Shown piece after piece: positions 6,158 through 14,559 of a stretch of DNA of 21,628 bases (its first letter is position 1; every line of letters starts with the position of its first letter). The notes below the pieces were generated by a model. That model was not told the origin of the DNA, did no database searches, and saw only the letters and a program-made list of their open reading frames with translations. A program made the translations under genes and the position numbers. The stretch is from CAZYWA01 sp964650975 [NCBI: uncultured bacterium] (GTDB taxonomy: Bacteria > JADJOY01), in the NCBI GenBank assembly GCA_964650975.1, contig CAZYWA010000068.1:1-21628 (forward strand), given 5' to 3'.

Positions 6158-7681
6158 ATGCCTGTTCACATCCCGGTCTGGTTGCTGACGCCTCCGATTC
6201 CGGGCCGTCCCGCGCTCGATGGCAGCCTGAGCACCGACGTTTGCGTGATCGGAGCGGGGATCGCTGGGCTTTCAGTGGCCTATCACCTCGCCCGAGAAGG
6301 CTGTTCGGTGGTGGTGCTCGATGACGGTCCCATCGGCAGGGGGACGACCGCCTCCACGACCGCTCACCTCGCGAGCGCGATCGACGATCGTTTCTACAAT
6401 CTCGAACGGATACGCGGCATCGAGACCGCACGGCTGGCCGCCTCGAGCCATGCCGCCGCGATCGATCGCATCGAGCAAATCATCGCGAGCGAACGCATCG
6501 ACGCCGGGTTCCAGCGGCTCGATGGCTACCTATTCCGCGGACCCGAACAACCGCTCGAGGTCTTGGAGCAAGAGCTGCACGCGGCGCACAGAGCCGGTCT
6601 GGTCGACGTTGCCTTGCTGCCTCGATCCGCGCTCGTGGGTTTCGACACCGGTCCGTGTCTACGATTTCCGAGGCAGGCCCAGTTTCATCCGCTTCGGTAC
6701 CTCGCGGGTTTGGCCGACGCAATCGAGCGTATGAATGGCAGGATCTTTACCGGTAACCATGTGCAGAGTTTCGAGGGCCGTCCCGCGCTCGTCAAGACGG
6801 ATCGCGATGCCTCGGTCACAGCGGGAGCGGTCGTAGTCGCCACGAACGTCCCGATCAACAACCTGTTTGCGCTGCATACCAAGCAGGCGGCGTACATGAC
6901 CTACGTCATCGCGGGACGGATTCCCCGCGAGAGCGTGGAGCGAGCGCTCTACTGGGACACACTCGACCCATACCATTACGTGCGACTGGCCGAGGACATC
7001 GACGGCGAAGAGCTGCTAGTCGTCGGCGGAGAGGACCACAAGACCGGCCAGGAGAAACATCCTGACGAGCACTTCTCACGACTCGAATCTTGGGCCCGGT
7101 TACATTTTCCCATGCTGCGCGAAGTCGTGACGTCGTGGTCCGGACAGGTGATGGAAACCATCGATGGCCTGGCATTCATCGGGCTCAATCCACTCGACGC
7201 GGACAATGTCTACGTCGCGACCGGTGATTCCGGGATGGGGATGACCCACGGCACGATCGCCGGAATGTTGATCAGCGATCTCATCCTCGGACGGTCCAAC
7301 GCGTGGACCGAGCTCTACGATCCAGCGCGGAAGCCGCTCAGGGCCGGCGGGGAATTCGTGCGCGAGGCGGCCAACATGGCCGCGCAGTACGCCGACTGGG
7401 TAACACCCGGCGACGTCGACGATGTGGGAAAGATCGCGCTCGACTCCGGCGCGATCATCCGACGTGGCTTCCACAAGATCGCCGTGTACCGCGATTCCGG
7501 CGGACGCGTGCACGAGCGGTCGGCCATTTGCCCTCATCTCGGCTGCATCGTGCAGTGGAACTCGAGTGAGCGAACGTGGGACTGCCCCTGTCATGGCTCA
7601 CGCTTCGACGCAACAGGGCGCGTAACGAGTGGTCCCGCGAACAGCGATCTGGTCGACGCCGCGGTTTCCAAAGACAGCTGA
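6158..7681 (+). CDS. FAD-dependent oxidoreductase with C-terminal Rieske domain
   Basis: About 507 residues from ATG 6158; an in-frame ATG at 6128 would add 10. The start at 6158 is preferred because family members begin a few residues before a Pro/Trp segment. The N-terminal DAO-type fold has the dinucleotide motif 'VIGAGIAGL' followed by 'VVVLDDGPIGRGTTASTTAH'. The FAD-contacting C-terminal motif is 'VYVATGDSGMGMTHGTIAG'. The last part is a Rieske [2Fe-2S] domain with 'CPHLGC' and 'CPCHGS', giving C-x-H and C-x2-H ligands plus two extra Cys that can form the usual disulfide. This matches the YhfW-like fusion family, thought to oxidise small amines or amino acids with electrons passing FAD to Rieske; the substrate is unknown. 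It appears intact and monocistronic. The tail after the Rieske motif is a little short. Confidence 0.93.
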   Translation: MPVHIPVWLLTPPIPGRPALDGSLSTDVCVIGAGIAGLSVAYHLAREGCSVVVLDDGPIGRGTTASTTAHLASAIDDRFYNLERIRGIETARLAASSHAAAIDRIEQIIASERIDAGFQRLDGYLFRGPEQPLEVLEQELHAAHRAGLVDVALLPRSALVGFDTGPCLRFPRQAQFHPLRYLAGLADAIERMNGRIFTGNHVQSFEGRPALVKTDRDASVTAGAVVVATNVPINNLFALHTKQAAYMTYVIAGRIPRESVERALYWDTLDPYHYVRLAEDIDGEELLVVGGEDHKTGQEKHPDEHFSRLESWARLHFPMLREVVTSWSGQVMETIDGLAFIGLNPLDADNVYVATGDSGMGMTHGTIAGMLISDLILGRSNAWTELYDPARKPLRAGGEFVREAANMAAQYADWVTPGDVDDVGKIALDSGAIIRRGFHKIAVYRDSGGRVHERSAICPHLGCIVQWNSSERTWDCPCHGSRFDATGRVTSGPANSDLVDAAVSKDS

Positions 7682-7894
7682 GCCGCGATGTTTCAGGGGC
7701 GGCTCCGCTGAAGCTCGGGGTGTTGTAGACGCAGGGTCGGCTAACACAGTCCTCCACAGCGTCGAGACCCATGAGCTGGGTCCTCGATAGCCGGCGGGTG
7801 CTTGGGGTCTCATGTCGGATCTACGGCACGCGCCTTGCGATCGTTCCGAACGCGCCGGCCTCACCGAGCTTGCCGTCTCCCTGCCGTTGTCGCC

Positions 7895-7900
7895 AGGAGG
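7895..7900 (+). promoter_or_regulatory. Shine-Dalgarno deciding the cupin start
   Basis: AGGAGG at 7895-7900 lies 5 bases before ATG 7906 and only 2 before ATG 7903. It rules out the much longer upstream reading from 7771. Confidence 0.65.
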
Positions 7901-7905
7901 CGATG

Positions 7906-8262
7906 ATGAAAAGCGTGAAAGTCAACCTTTCGAAAGGCTTTCGCATAGTCTGCGGCAATCGACGCTCGCAGGCGGCCTCGATGGTCATCGCCTCGGGTGA
8001 CGCCGAGGGAGATCCTCGTAACTCGCACCGCGGCGCGGATCAGTGGTTATTTGTCTTCTCTGGGTCCGGATTGGCGATCTCGGGCGCGCGGCGCGTCAAG
8101 CTAGGGCCTCGCTCGCTGCTGCTGATCGAGAAAGGTGACCGGCACGAAATCCGTGCCATTGGCCGCCACCCGTTGCGCACGCTGAATTTTTACGTTCCTC
8201 CAGCGTATACGAAGAGCGGTGAGCCACGCCCGCGCGGCCGCCGGAAGGCGTCCGACCGGTAG
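7906..8262 (+). CDS. Small single-domain cupin protein
   Basis: A 118-residue cytoplasmic protein from ATG 7906. It shows the cupin pattern: 'SHRGADQWLFVFSGSGLAI' (metal-binding motif 1 reduced to a His and a Gln/Asp pair), 'LGPRSLLLIEKGDRHEI' (motif 2 with its His) and a closing strand 'TLNFYVPPAY'. The basic tail ('RPRGRRKASDR') may contact nucleic acid or simply be disordered. Small cupins of this type often bind a metal or sugar ligand; the substrate is unknown. A decayed copy of its 5' part lies on the other strand at 15660-15757. Confidence 0.85.
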   Translation: MKSVKVNLSKGFRIVCGNRRSQAASMVIASGDAEGDPRNSHRGADQWLFVFSGSGLAISGARRVKLGPRSLLLIEKGDRHEIRAIGRHPLRTLNFYVPPAYTKSGEPRPRGRRKASDR

Positions 8263-8497
8263 CCAATGCCCCGAGCTCTCGCCGATGCCGCTCGTGTCCA
8301 ATCGACCCGAGCCCGGCGATGTCGGACCGGCCGTCCGAGCCCGGCCTGCAGGAGTCACGATCGAAAGAGCCTTCGCGCGAGGACGCGCTCTCCGAGTCTT
8401 GTGGGGAGCGCCGCCCTGATCAGGCACGATCCGTGCACCGCTTGCGTCGCCTGCCGTCGGGCCCGGGATGGTGCGACGACAGCGATCCGGGGGAACC

Positions 8498-8911
8498 ATG
8501 CGACGACATCTGATATTGACGCTTTTCACGTTGCTCCTCGGCACGTCCGCCTTCGCGATGGGCAAGCACCCCGACACGCCGGATGGCCATACCGGGTCGA
8601 ACGGTATGAGCGATCAACGCACCACCGACTCGGCAGGAACAGCGACTGTCCCCGACACGCCCCGATCCAACGGAAATAGTCTCACGCCTTCGTCCGAAAC
8701 CGACCCCACGAAGTCGGCGGCGCCGACTGCATCACCTCAACCGGCGCCTCCGCAGACCCCTCCTCCGAGCGACACGAATCCGCGAAGCGAGTCGGGGAAC
8801 CGCGGCTCCCCCACGGCGCCGGCCCCAACCCGGGGCTCGGATCCGAAGCGCCCCGCGGGCTCGGCTGGAACCGGTGCCGACACCTCCGGTGGGACCGAGA
8901 AGCAACCCTGA
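8498..8911 (+). CDS. Exported Pro/Ser/Thr-rich low-complexity protein
   Basis: A 137-residue protein from ATG 8498, preceded by a GGGGGA ribosome-binding site. Residues 1-20 form a clear Sec signal peptide ('MRRHLILTLFTLLLGTSAFA'). The mature protein is almost entirely Pro, Ser, Thr, Gly and Asp with no hydrophobic core, so it is expected to be disordered in the periplasm or outside the cell. No lipobox, anchor or repeat unit is visible. Such genes are poorly conserved and the role is unknown. An upstream in-frame ATG at 8468 would add 10 residues and spoil the signal peptide. Confidence 0.65.
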   Translation: MRRHLILTLFTLLLGTSAFAMGKHPDTPDGHTGSNGMSDQRTTDSAGTATVPDTPRSNGNSLTPSSETDPTKSAAPTASPQPAPPQTPPPSDTNPRSESGNRGSPTAPAPTRGSDPKRPAGSAGTGADTSGGTEKQP

Positions 8912-9059
8912 GTTCCTCGCCACTCGGATATCGTCGCAACGAGGTGCTTCAGCGCTCGACCTGGAGCCAGCGCATCGACGTGCCGCCGATCGATCGAGCG
9001 GCATAGGGCCGATCGACTCGCCGGTCCTCCTAGAGGCGCTCCGTGCCGCGAGGATGGGC

Positions 9060-9600
9060 CTCGGTGCAGGGCGAGCGCACCGCTCTCCAGGATCAGCTCG
9101 TAGGCCATGCCCGAGTAGTCGCACGGGCTTGCCGTCGCGGTCGGCGAAGGCGAGCCGGCTCGCGAGTTCCGCGGAGATGGTCGACGACTGGAGCCCGCCG
9201 CGCCAGAGCTTCCCCAGCGCGTAGAACTCCTCGATCGTGAGCTGACCCGAGTTGTAGCAAGCGAGGTTCTCGTGGCCGTGGCTCCATGCGTTGCGGAAGC
9301 GCGACTCGAAGACCGCCATCGCTTCGTCCGAGGTCACCGCCTCGAACGGACCGTCCTTCCGGCGCCGGCGCCGGGGCGTCCTGCCGCGACGCGGATCGGC
9401 GTTGGCGACCCACGAGTTCTCACCTTTGGGGCCGAGGCGCCCGAAGCTCACCGGGTGGTTGGCCGCGCCGCGAACGCCGACGATCCGGCCGTCCTTCACC
9501 GCGAAGTCGAGCCCGCAGCATTGGAGCAGAGGAGGCAGGCAGAGTGGACCCAGCGATCCGGCTCGCGCTCGATTCCGAGATTGGTGCCACGCGATTCTGC
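9060..9600 (-). pseudogene. Remnant of a molybdopterin oxidoreductase (nitrate-reductase-like)
   Basis: Reading the minus strand, the fragment opens with 'DRWVHSACLLCSN', the start of the N-terminal [4Fe-4S] motif. It continues in another frame with 'CGLDFAVKDGRIVGVRG', 'RLGPKGENSWVAN', 'GPFEAVTSDEAMAVFESRFR' and 'CYNSGQLTIEEFYALGKLWR', all typical of the first 120 residues of bacterial molybdopterin oxidoreductases. The first frameshift is one missing G near 9517-9521 (AATGCTGC where AATGGCTGC is expected). A second, one extra base near 9123-9125, leads into 'CDYSGMAYELILESGALALH', which resembles a more C-terminal part of the family. That implies an internal deletion, inferred near 9180. 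The rest of a protein of some 700 residues is missing. Not functional. Confidence 0.75.
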
Positions 9601-9891
9601 ATAGGCTCCGGGATCGGGCGCCCTGCCGCACGGCGACGGCGTCGAGGCATTGCCAGTCAGCGTGTCCCGGGATTTGTGGCTTGCTATCCACGCAGGAAGT
9701 AGGCCCCGGTAACCCCGACCCGACCAGCGTGTCGCAGCCGCGAATGCGCGGGGACCTTGGCCCCGTGGCCAAGAAACGGCCCGCAGTCCTTTGCAGACTT
9801 GGGTTGTTGTTCTCGGGTACGCCACCTTCCTTCGTGGGACGTACTGGGTGCCAGTCTCGGCCTCCCGACCAAGAGTGCGAATGGAGCCCCC

Positions 9892-12390
9892 ATGCACGAA
9901 TTCCTGTCGGAGTTGACCTCGACCGCCGGGTTTCTCCCGCACGGCCACTGCTATCTCTGGAAGCCAGCGCTGGTCTGGACCCAAGTGCTGGCGAATGCCG
10001 CGATCGGCCTCTCGTACGTCGCGATCTCGGCGACGCTCGGGGTCCTCGTCTGGCGGGTACGGGACATCCCATTCAAGGCCATGGCGGTCGCGTTCGGCGT
10101 CTTCATCGTGAGCTGCGGCTTCACTCACTTCATGGACGTCTTGGTGATCTGGGACCCGGCTTACTGGACCGACGGCTGGCTCCGCGCCATCACCGCGCTC
10201 GCCTCGGTGGGCACTGCGCTACTCCTGCCGCCGCTCCTACCGAAGGCCGAGGCGCTGGCCCGCGGCGCCAAGGCGGCGCACCAGCGCGGTCTCGAGCTTG
10301 AGAAGGTCGTCGACGAGCTGGGCACGCTCTACGATCGCACGCGCGAGCTGGACCGGGCGAAAACCGAGTTCTTCGCCAACGTGAGCCACGAGCTGCGCAC
10401 CCCGCTCACGTTGATCCTCGGTCCGGTGGATCGGCTTCTCGCCGCACCCGACCTCTCCACCGACCAGCGGCGCGATCTCGACATCGTGGCCCGCAATGCC
10501 CGCACCCTCCTCAAGCACGTGAACGACCTGCTCGACATCGCGAAGGCCGAGGCCGGAAGGCTCGAGGTGCGCTGGGCGAGCTTCGACGCAGCGGCGCACG
10601 TCCGGCGCATCGCGGTGCAGTTCGAGACGCTCGCGGCGGAGCGCGGCATGCCGTTCACCGTGGACGCGCGCGACCCGGTGCTCGTGGAGGCGGATCCCGA
10701 TCACCTGGAACGCGTCGTCTTGAACCTCCTCTCGAACGCGTTCAAGTTCACGCCGCCGGGGCGGGCCGTGCGAGTCCGGATCTGTACCGCGCCCGCGAGC
10801 TCGCCGGGCGAAGCCGCGCGGATCGCGATCGAGGTCGCCGACGGCGGGCCCGGCATCCGCCCCGAGGACCGGGAGGCGGTGTTCGAGCGTTTCCGCCAGC
10901 TCGACGGCGGAAGTGAGCGGGCGGTCGGCGGCACCGGCCTCGGCCTCTCGATCGTGCGCGAGCTGGTTCAGCTTCACGCCGGCTCGATCGCGATCGAAAG
11001 CGCCCCCGAGGGCGGTGCGTCCGTGCGGGTTTTCTTGCCCGCCACCGCGCCAGCCGGCGTCACGGTGTCGTCCGAGGCTCGCGTGCCGTCCGCAGACGGA
11101 GCGCTCGCCGCGCAGCAGACCCTGGCAGAGCTCGATGGACGCGGCGCGACGGCGGAGGTCGCGGCGGGCGCGTATCGGCCCACGGTCCTCGTCGTCGAGG
11201 ATCATCCCGATATGAATCGTTTCGTGCGGGAGTCGCTCGTGGACTACCACACGATCGGGGTGGCCGACGGAGAGGAGGCGCTCGACCAGTTACGCGTCGA
11301 GACCGCGGACCTGGTCGTCACCGACGTGATGATGCCGCGCATGAGCGGCGAGCGCCTGGTGAGCGAGATCCGCCGCAGGCCCGAGCTCGAGGGCGTTCCC
11401 GTCCTGGTCCTGAGCGCCAAGACCGACGATGAGCTCAAATCGCGCCTGCTCGCCGGGGGCGCCCAGGACTACTTGACGAAACCCTTCTCCGCCGACGAGC
11501 TGCGCGCGCGCGCCCGGAATCTGATCGCGATGAAGCGGACGCGGGATCTCCTGAAGCGCGAGCTCGAGTCGCAGCAAGGCGACCTCGAAGAGCTCGCGCG
11601 CGAGGTTACGGCCCGGAAGCGAGACCTCGCGACCGCGCTCGAGTCGATGCGGGTCGCGCGCCAGTACGCCGAGCGCGCGAGCGAAGCAAAGTCAGGCTTC
11701 CTGCGTCTCGTGTCCCACGAACTGCGGGCGCCACTCTCGACCGTGGCGCTGCAGCTCCAGATCCTGCGGCGCGACCCGGCCGCGACGCCCAGCCCGCGGC
11801 AGCAGGACGCGTTGGAGCGGCTCGATCGGTCCCTCGGCCGGCTCACGGGCCTCGTCGAATCGCTGCTTCAGTACGCTCGCGTGGAAAGCGGCCAGCTCAC
11901 GGTACGAGTCGCCGATGTCGACCTGGTCTCAGTGGCGCGCGCCGTGCTTGACGAGATCCGGCCGGAGTGCGAGACCCGCGGAATCACGGCCCGGCTCGAG
12001 ACGGCGCCGGACGTCGTCCCCGGTCGCACCGACCCCGAGCTCGTGCGGCTCGTCATCTCGAATCTGGTGAGCAACGCCGTCAAGTACACGAACGGGACGT
12101 GGGTCGCGGTGCGAATCGCGGCCAGCCCCGGCGCGCACACCGTCGAGGTCGCGGACCCGGGGCCGGGCATTCCACCCGGCGAGCGGCTGCGAGTTTTCGA
12201 GCCCTTCGAGCAGGGCGAGCACGCCGCCCACAAGTCGACCAGCGGCGTGGGGCTCGGGCTCGCCTTGGTCCGCGAGGTGACGCGCGCGCTCGGCGGAGAC
12301 GTGATTCTAGACGACGGGCCGGGCGGAGGTACGATGTTCCGCGTGACGCTTCCCCGCGACGCGGCATCGCCGGTCGACGTTCCACGATGA
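9892..12390 (+). CDS. Hybrid sensor histidine kinase with ethylene-receptor-like membrane domain and two kinase cores
   Basis: 832 residues from ATG 9892, with GGAG 5 bases upstream; the frame is open from 9757 but the extra 45 residues are not protein-like. Residues 15-115 form a three-helix membrane domain like the ethylene-binding domain of plant ETR1: 'LPHGHCYLWKP', a helix with N35, Y42 and I45, and 'FIVSCGFTH' with C75 and H79. Core 1 has the phospho-His H166 in 'SHELRTP', an N-box 'NLLSNAFKF', 'DGGPGI' and 'GTGLGL'. A receiver follows (about 430-545) with D437, phospho-acceptor D478 and K530. A charged coiled coil (550-600) leads to core 2, with H609 in 'SHELRAP', 'NLVSNAVKY', 'DPGPGI' and 'GVGLGL'. 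All catalytic motifs of both cores look intact. It forms an operon with the receiver gene via ATGA overlap. Confidence 0.93.
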   Translation: MHEFLSELTSTAGFLPHGHCYLWKPALVWTQVLANAAIGLSYVAISATLGVLVWRVRDIPFKAMAVAFGVFIVSCGFTHFMDVLVIWDPAYWTDGWLRAITALASVGTALLLPPLLPKAEALARGAKAAHQRGLELEKVVDELGTLYDRTRELDRAKTEFFANVSHELRTPLTLILGPVDRLLAAPDLSTDQRRDLDIVARNARTLLKHVNDLLDIAKAEAGRLEVRWASFDAAAHVRRIAVQFETLAAERGMPFTVDARDPVLVEADPDHLERVVLNLLSNAFKFTPPGRAVRVRICTAPASSPGEAARIAIEVADGGPGIRPEDREAVFERFRQLDGGSERAVGGTGLGLSIVRELVQLHAGSIAIESAPEGGASVRVFLPATAPAGVTVSSEARVPSADGALAAQQTLAELDGRGATAEVAAGAYRPTVLVVEDHPDMNRFVRESLVDYHTIGVADGEEALDQLRVETADLVVTDVMMPRMSGERLVSEIRRRPELEGVPVLVLSAKTDDELKSRLLAGGAQDYLTKPFSADELRARARNLIAMKRTRDLLKRELESQQGDLEELAREVTARKRDLATALESMRVARQYAERASEAKSGFLRLVSHELRAPLSTVALQLQILRRDPAATPSPRQQDALERLDRSLGRLTGLVESLLQYARVESGQLTVRVADVDLVSVARAVLDEIRPECETRGITARLETAPDVVPGRTDPELVRLVISNLVSNAVKYTNGTWVAVRIAASPGAHTVEVADPGPGIPPGERLRVFEPFEQGEHAAHKSTSGVGLGLALVREVTRALGGDVILDDGPGGGTMFRVTLPRDAASPVDVPR

Positions 12391-12749
12391 CCCATCGGCA
12401 CGTCCTGATCGTGGATGACGACGAGGACACGCGATCCTCGCTCGCAGTGCTCCTCGAGATCTACGGGTTCGACGTGCGACTCGCCGAAAATGGTGCCGCC
12501 GCGCTGGCGCGGTTGCGCTGTGAGCCGCCGCCCTGCCTCGTGGTGCTGGATCTGATGATGCCGGAGATGAACGGCTGGGAGCTGCGCTCGCGGATGCTGG
12601 CCGATCCCGAGCTCGCGCAGCTCAAGGTGCTGGTGGTCTCTGGCGTCGCCGACCTAGACGACAAGGCACGACGCTTGGGCGCGGTCGACTACCTCGCCAA
12701 GCCCGTCGACTTCGAGCGCCTGCTCGCGGCCGTCCGTGCGAACTGCTGA
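12387..12749 (+). CDS. Single-domain response regulator, partner of the hybrid kinase
   Basis: A 120-residue lone receiver whose ATG overlaps the kinase stop (ATGA), so the two are almost certainly cotranslated. The acidic triad is in 'LIVDDDED', the phospho-acceptor is D55 in 'VVLDLMMPEMNGWE', the switch Ser S85 is in 'VVSGVADL' and the Lys K105 is in 'YLAKPVDF'. No output domain is attached. Given the two kinase cores and internal receiver of its partner, it is likely either the final phospho-acceptor or a shuttle to an unlinked output protein. Core 2 of the kinase is the most plausible donor by position (inference). Confidence 0.92.
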   Translation: MTHRHVLIVDDDEDTRSSLAVLLEIYGFDVRLAENGAAALARLRCEPPPCLVVLDLMMPEMNGWELRSRMLADPELAQLKVLVVSGVADLDDKARRLGAVDYLAKPVDFERLLAAVRANC

Positions 12750-12966
12750 GGAGTTTCCGGCCTCGAGAACCTATTGGGGCTGGGCGCGTTCTCAGGGCCT
12801 CTGTCCAGCTTCTCTCGTTGGCGTGCCGCGCACTGAAGGCGGGCACGCGCCACCCGTCTCTGGCCGGGCGCTCTCCGAGCTCGGTGGGCCCCCACGGGGG
12901 TACACGCGTGCCACGCCACGCTCAAAGCCGCTACCGGCACAATTCTCGCGGCGCCCGGATCCTCAC

Positions 12967-13722
12967 TTATGGTCCGCTGACAACCCACGCCTTCAAAATG
13001 AGCGCGATAAAGCACCACGTCACGAAATGGATCAGCAGTCGCAGCGCAACCGATGCTAGATGGCGGTGACCACGGTGGAGATCCTCAACGAACAGTTCCC
13101 CTGTCAGCTCGAACGTCCACCGAATCTGACCGGCCGTCGCGTTGTAGAAATGACCGAGTAAACGCGAGCCGGGCTTTAGCGCAGTCACTGTGAACCGCAT
13201 GGAGGCATCAAACGCCGCGATCTGACTCGGCAGTAAATCGACAACCTCCGCGGGACAGCCAGCGGACGTCAATGGACTCAGCCGCCGAAGCGACGGACCG
13301 TAAAGCACAATGTGGGCTGGCCCTTGCACAACCACGGGCAGCGGCATCCGAAGGAGGAACCACATACGTATGCTGAAGAGCTTCCCAATCAATGTCTCAA
13401 AACGCGATCCAGGCTCACGCACCACGGCCGCCAGGTAGCGAGTGTCCACGTAGTACACGTGTCCAGCCTCAACTTTGAACGAGGCGAACGTGCCGGGAAG
13501 CTGGGGCCCCATCAGAACGAGCGTCTCGGGCGACGCCGATTCGTAGGTCGCCAGCCAGTAACAGCCGTGAAAGATTCGGGCGATTGGACTCTCGAATGGA
13601 AACGGTGGAGCTGGCGTGAAATCAGCGTGCCTGGTCCTGAGAAGCGACAGTCTGAAATAGAGCCGCTCCCCTGGGTCCAGATGAATCATTGCGACATTCG
13701 GATGTCGCCCGTCAAAATGCAT
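12967..13722 (-). CDS. Beta-rich protein with C-terminal membrane anchor, unknown
   Basis: 251 residues from ATG 13722, with GAGGAA 8 bases upstream. It begins 'MIHLDPGERLYFRLSLL' after an 11-residue leader and is beta-rich throughout ('VEAGHVYYVDTRYLAAVV', 'PLPVVVQGPAHIVLYGPSL', 'FTVTALKPGSRLLGHFYNA'). This layout loosely resembles AIM24-type proteins, but I would not call the family. The last 30 residues contain one membrane helix ('LLIHFVTWCFIALILKAWVV'), so the bulk probably sits on one face of the membrane. It overlaps the upstream gene by 11 bases, so the two are coupled. Local GC content looks lower than in the kinase region. Confidence 0.65.
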   Translation of the reverse strand: MHFDGRHPNVAMIHLDPGERLYFRLSLLRTRHADFTPAPPFPFESPIARIFHGCYWLATYESASPETLVLMGPQLPGTFASFKVEAGHVYYVDTRYLAAVVREPGSRFETLIGKLFSIRMWFLLRMPLPVVVQGPAHIVLYGPSLRRLSPLTSAGCPAEVVDLLPSQIAAFDASMRFTVTALKPGSRLLGHFYNATAGQIRWTFELTGELFVEDLHRGHRHLASVALRLLIHFVTWCFIALILKAWVVSGP

Positions 13723-14479
13723 CCGTGAGCTTCCTCATTGAAAACCATTCACGCAATACGGCGAGTCGTGCAAAACAACGGAAAGCAAGAACCAGAAAAT
13801 ATCCAGCCACCTGTATATGCATCGCAACGTCGAGCATAGATCCTGCAAACCCCTGCGGAAGAAAAGCGATCGTAGTTTGAACGCTCTCGAGTGAAAACTC
13901 AAATGTCTGTCGCACGATCCGCCGTCGCAAATCGCTGCCAGATGCGCCTTTGGATCTTGACGATCCCGCAGCACCGGGTCGGTCGCGCGCGGGACCAGCC
14001 GCGTCCACCATCAAATCCTCGTTAAGTTGCTTCGCGGCGATCAAAGCGGCGAGTTCGCTCTGACAGACGCCTGTCTTCACCGCGTGATCCGCATCGATTA
14101 CCACCCTGCGCGTCTCTTGCCTCACCAATTTCCGGAAATCCAGGAGATCAAGCCACCTTGGCGCGTACGCATTAGCGGACACGCCCTCCTGTTGTCGAAT
14201 GTATTCGATTCGTCGAACGCAATGGTCTAAATCCCGCACCCTTTGGTCAACCTCGGCCGCCAATCGTGCTGATGTTGCTTTCCTGTCGACGTGGGCGGCG
14301 ATCCGGGACAGTTCCCTGGCGCGGACAGTGACGTCGGACGTGTTTGCCCTCACAGATTCCGGGTAAATAGCAATTCTCCGGGCTCGGGATATCGCAAACG
14401 TCGCGTATTGAATACTGAAGATCAGACCCACGAGACTCAACAGTCCTAGGAACAACGCGATCCAGTCTTGAGGCTGCAT
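13712..14479 (-). CDS. Membrane protein with central coiled-coil region, unknown
   Basis: 255 residues from ATG 14479; the open frame runs to 14539, but the extra 20 residues precede a natural 'MQPQDWIALF' start. An N-terminal membrane helix ('WIALFLGLLSLVGLIFSIQY') is followed by about 150 polar residues with heptad-like helices ('TSARLAAEVDQRVRDLDHCV'). A Ser/Gly/Lys linker leads to a hydrophobic C-terminus ('MLDVAMHIQVAGYFLVLAFR'), so two or three membrane segments in all. No known domain recognised. Its stop overlaps the start of the next gene by 11 bases, so the two proteins probably work together at the membrane. Confidence 0.65.
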   Translation of the reverse strand: MQPQDWIALFLGLLSLVGLIFSIQYATFAISRARRIAIYPESVRANTSDVTVRARELSRIAAHVDRKATSARLAAEVDQRVRDLDHCVRRIEYIRQQEGVSANAYAPRWLDLLDFRKLVRQETRRVVIDADHAVKTGVCQSELAALIAAKQLNEDLMVDAAGPARDRPGAAGSSRSKGASGSDLRRRIVRQTFEFSLESVQTTIAFLPQGFAGSMLDVAMHIQVAGYFLVLAFRCFARLAVLREWFSMRKLTDAF

Positions 14480-14559
14480 GGTCTGCGCATCATGCGCACC
14501 ACCGCTGCCGGGCACCGCCGGCCTGCTTTTCGGGACCAAGTGGGAGACCCGATAGGCTC

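Noticed and set aside
7764-7811. GAGACCC / GGGTCTC inverted repeat upstream of the cupin
   Set aside because: Only 7 bp with a 34-base loop, weak and unsupported by any other feature.
8732-10072. A 446-residue minus-strand open frame
   Set aside because: Only its middle (about 9120-9515) is real, as part of the molybdoenzyme remnant; both ends are antisense to the exported protein and the kinase leader and have shadow composition.
10237-11250. A 337-residue open frame antisense to the kinase
   Set aside because: The kinase frame has unmistakable catalytic motifs; the antisense frame is His/Arg/Glu-rich without motifs, a typical high-GC shadow.
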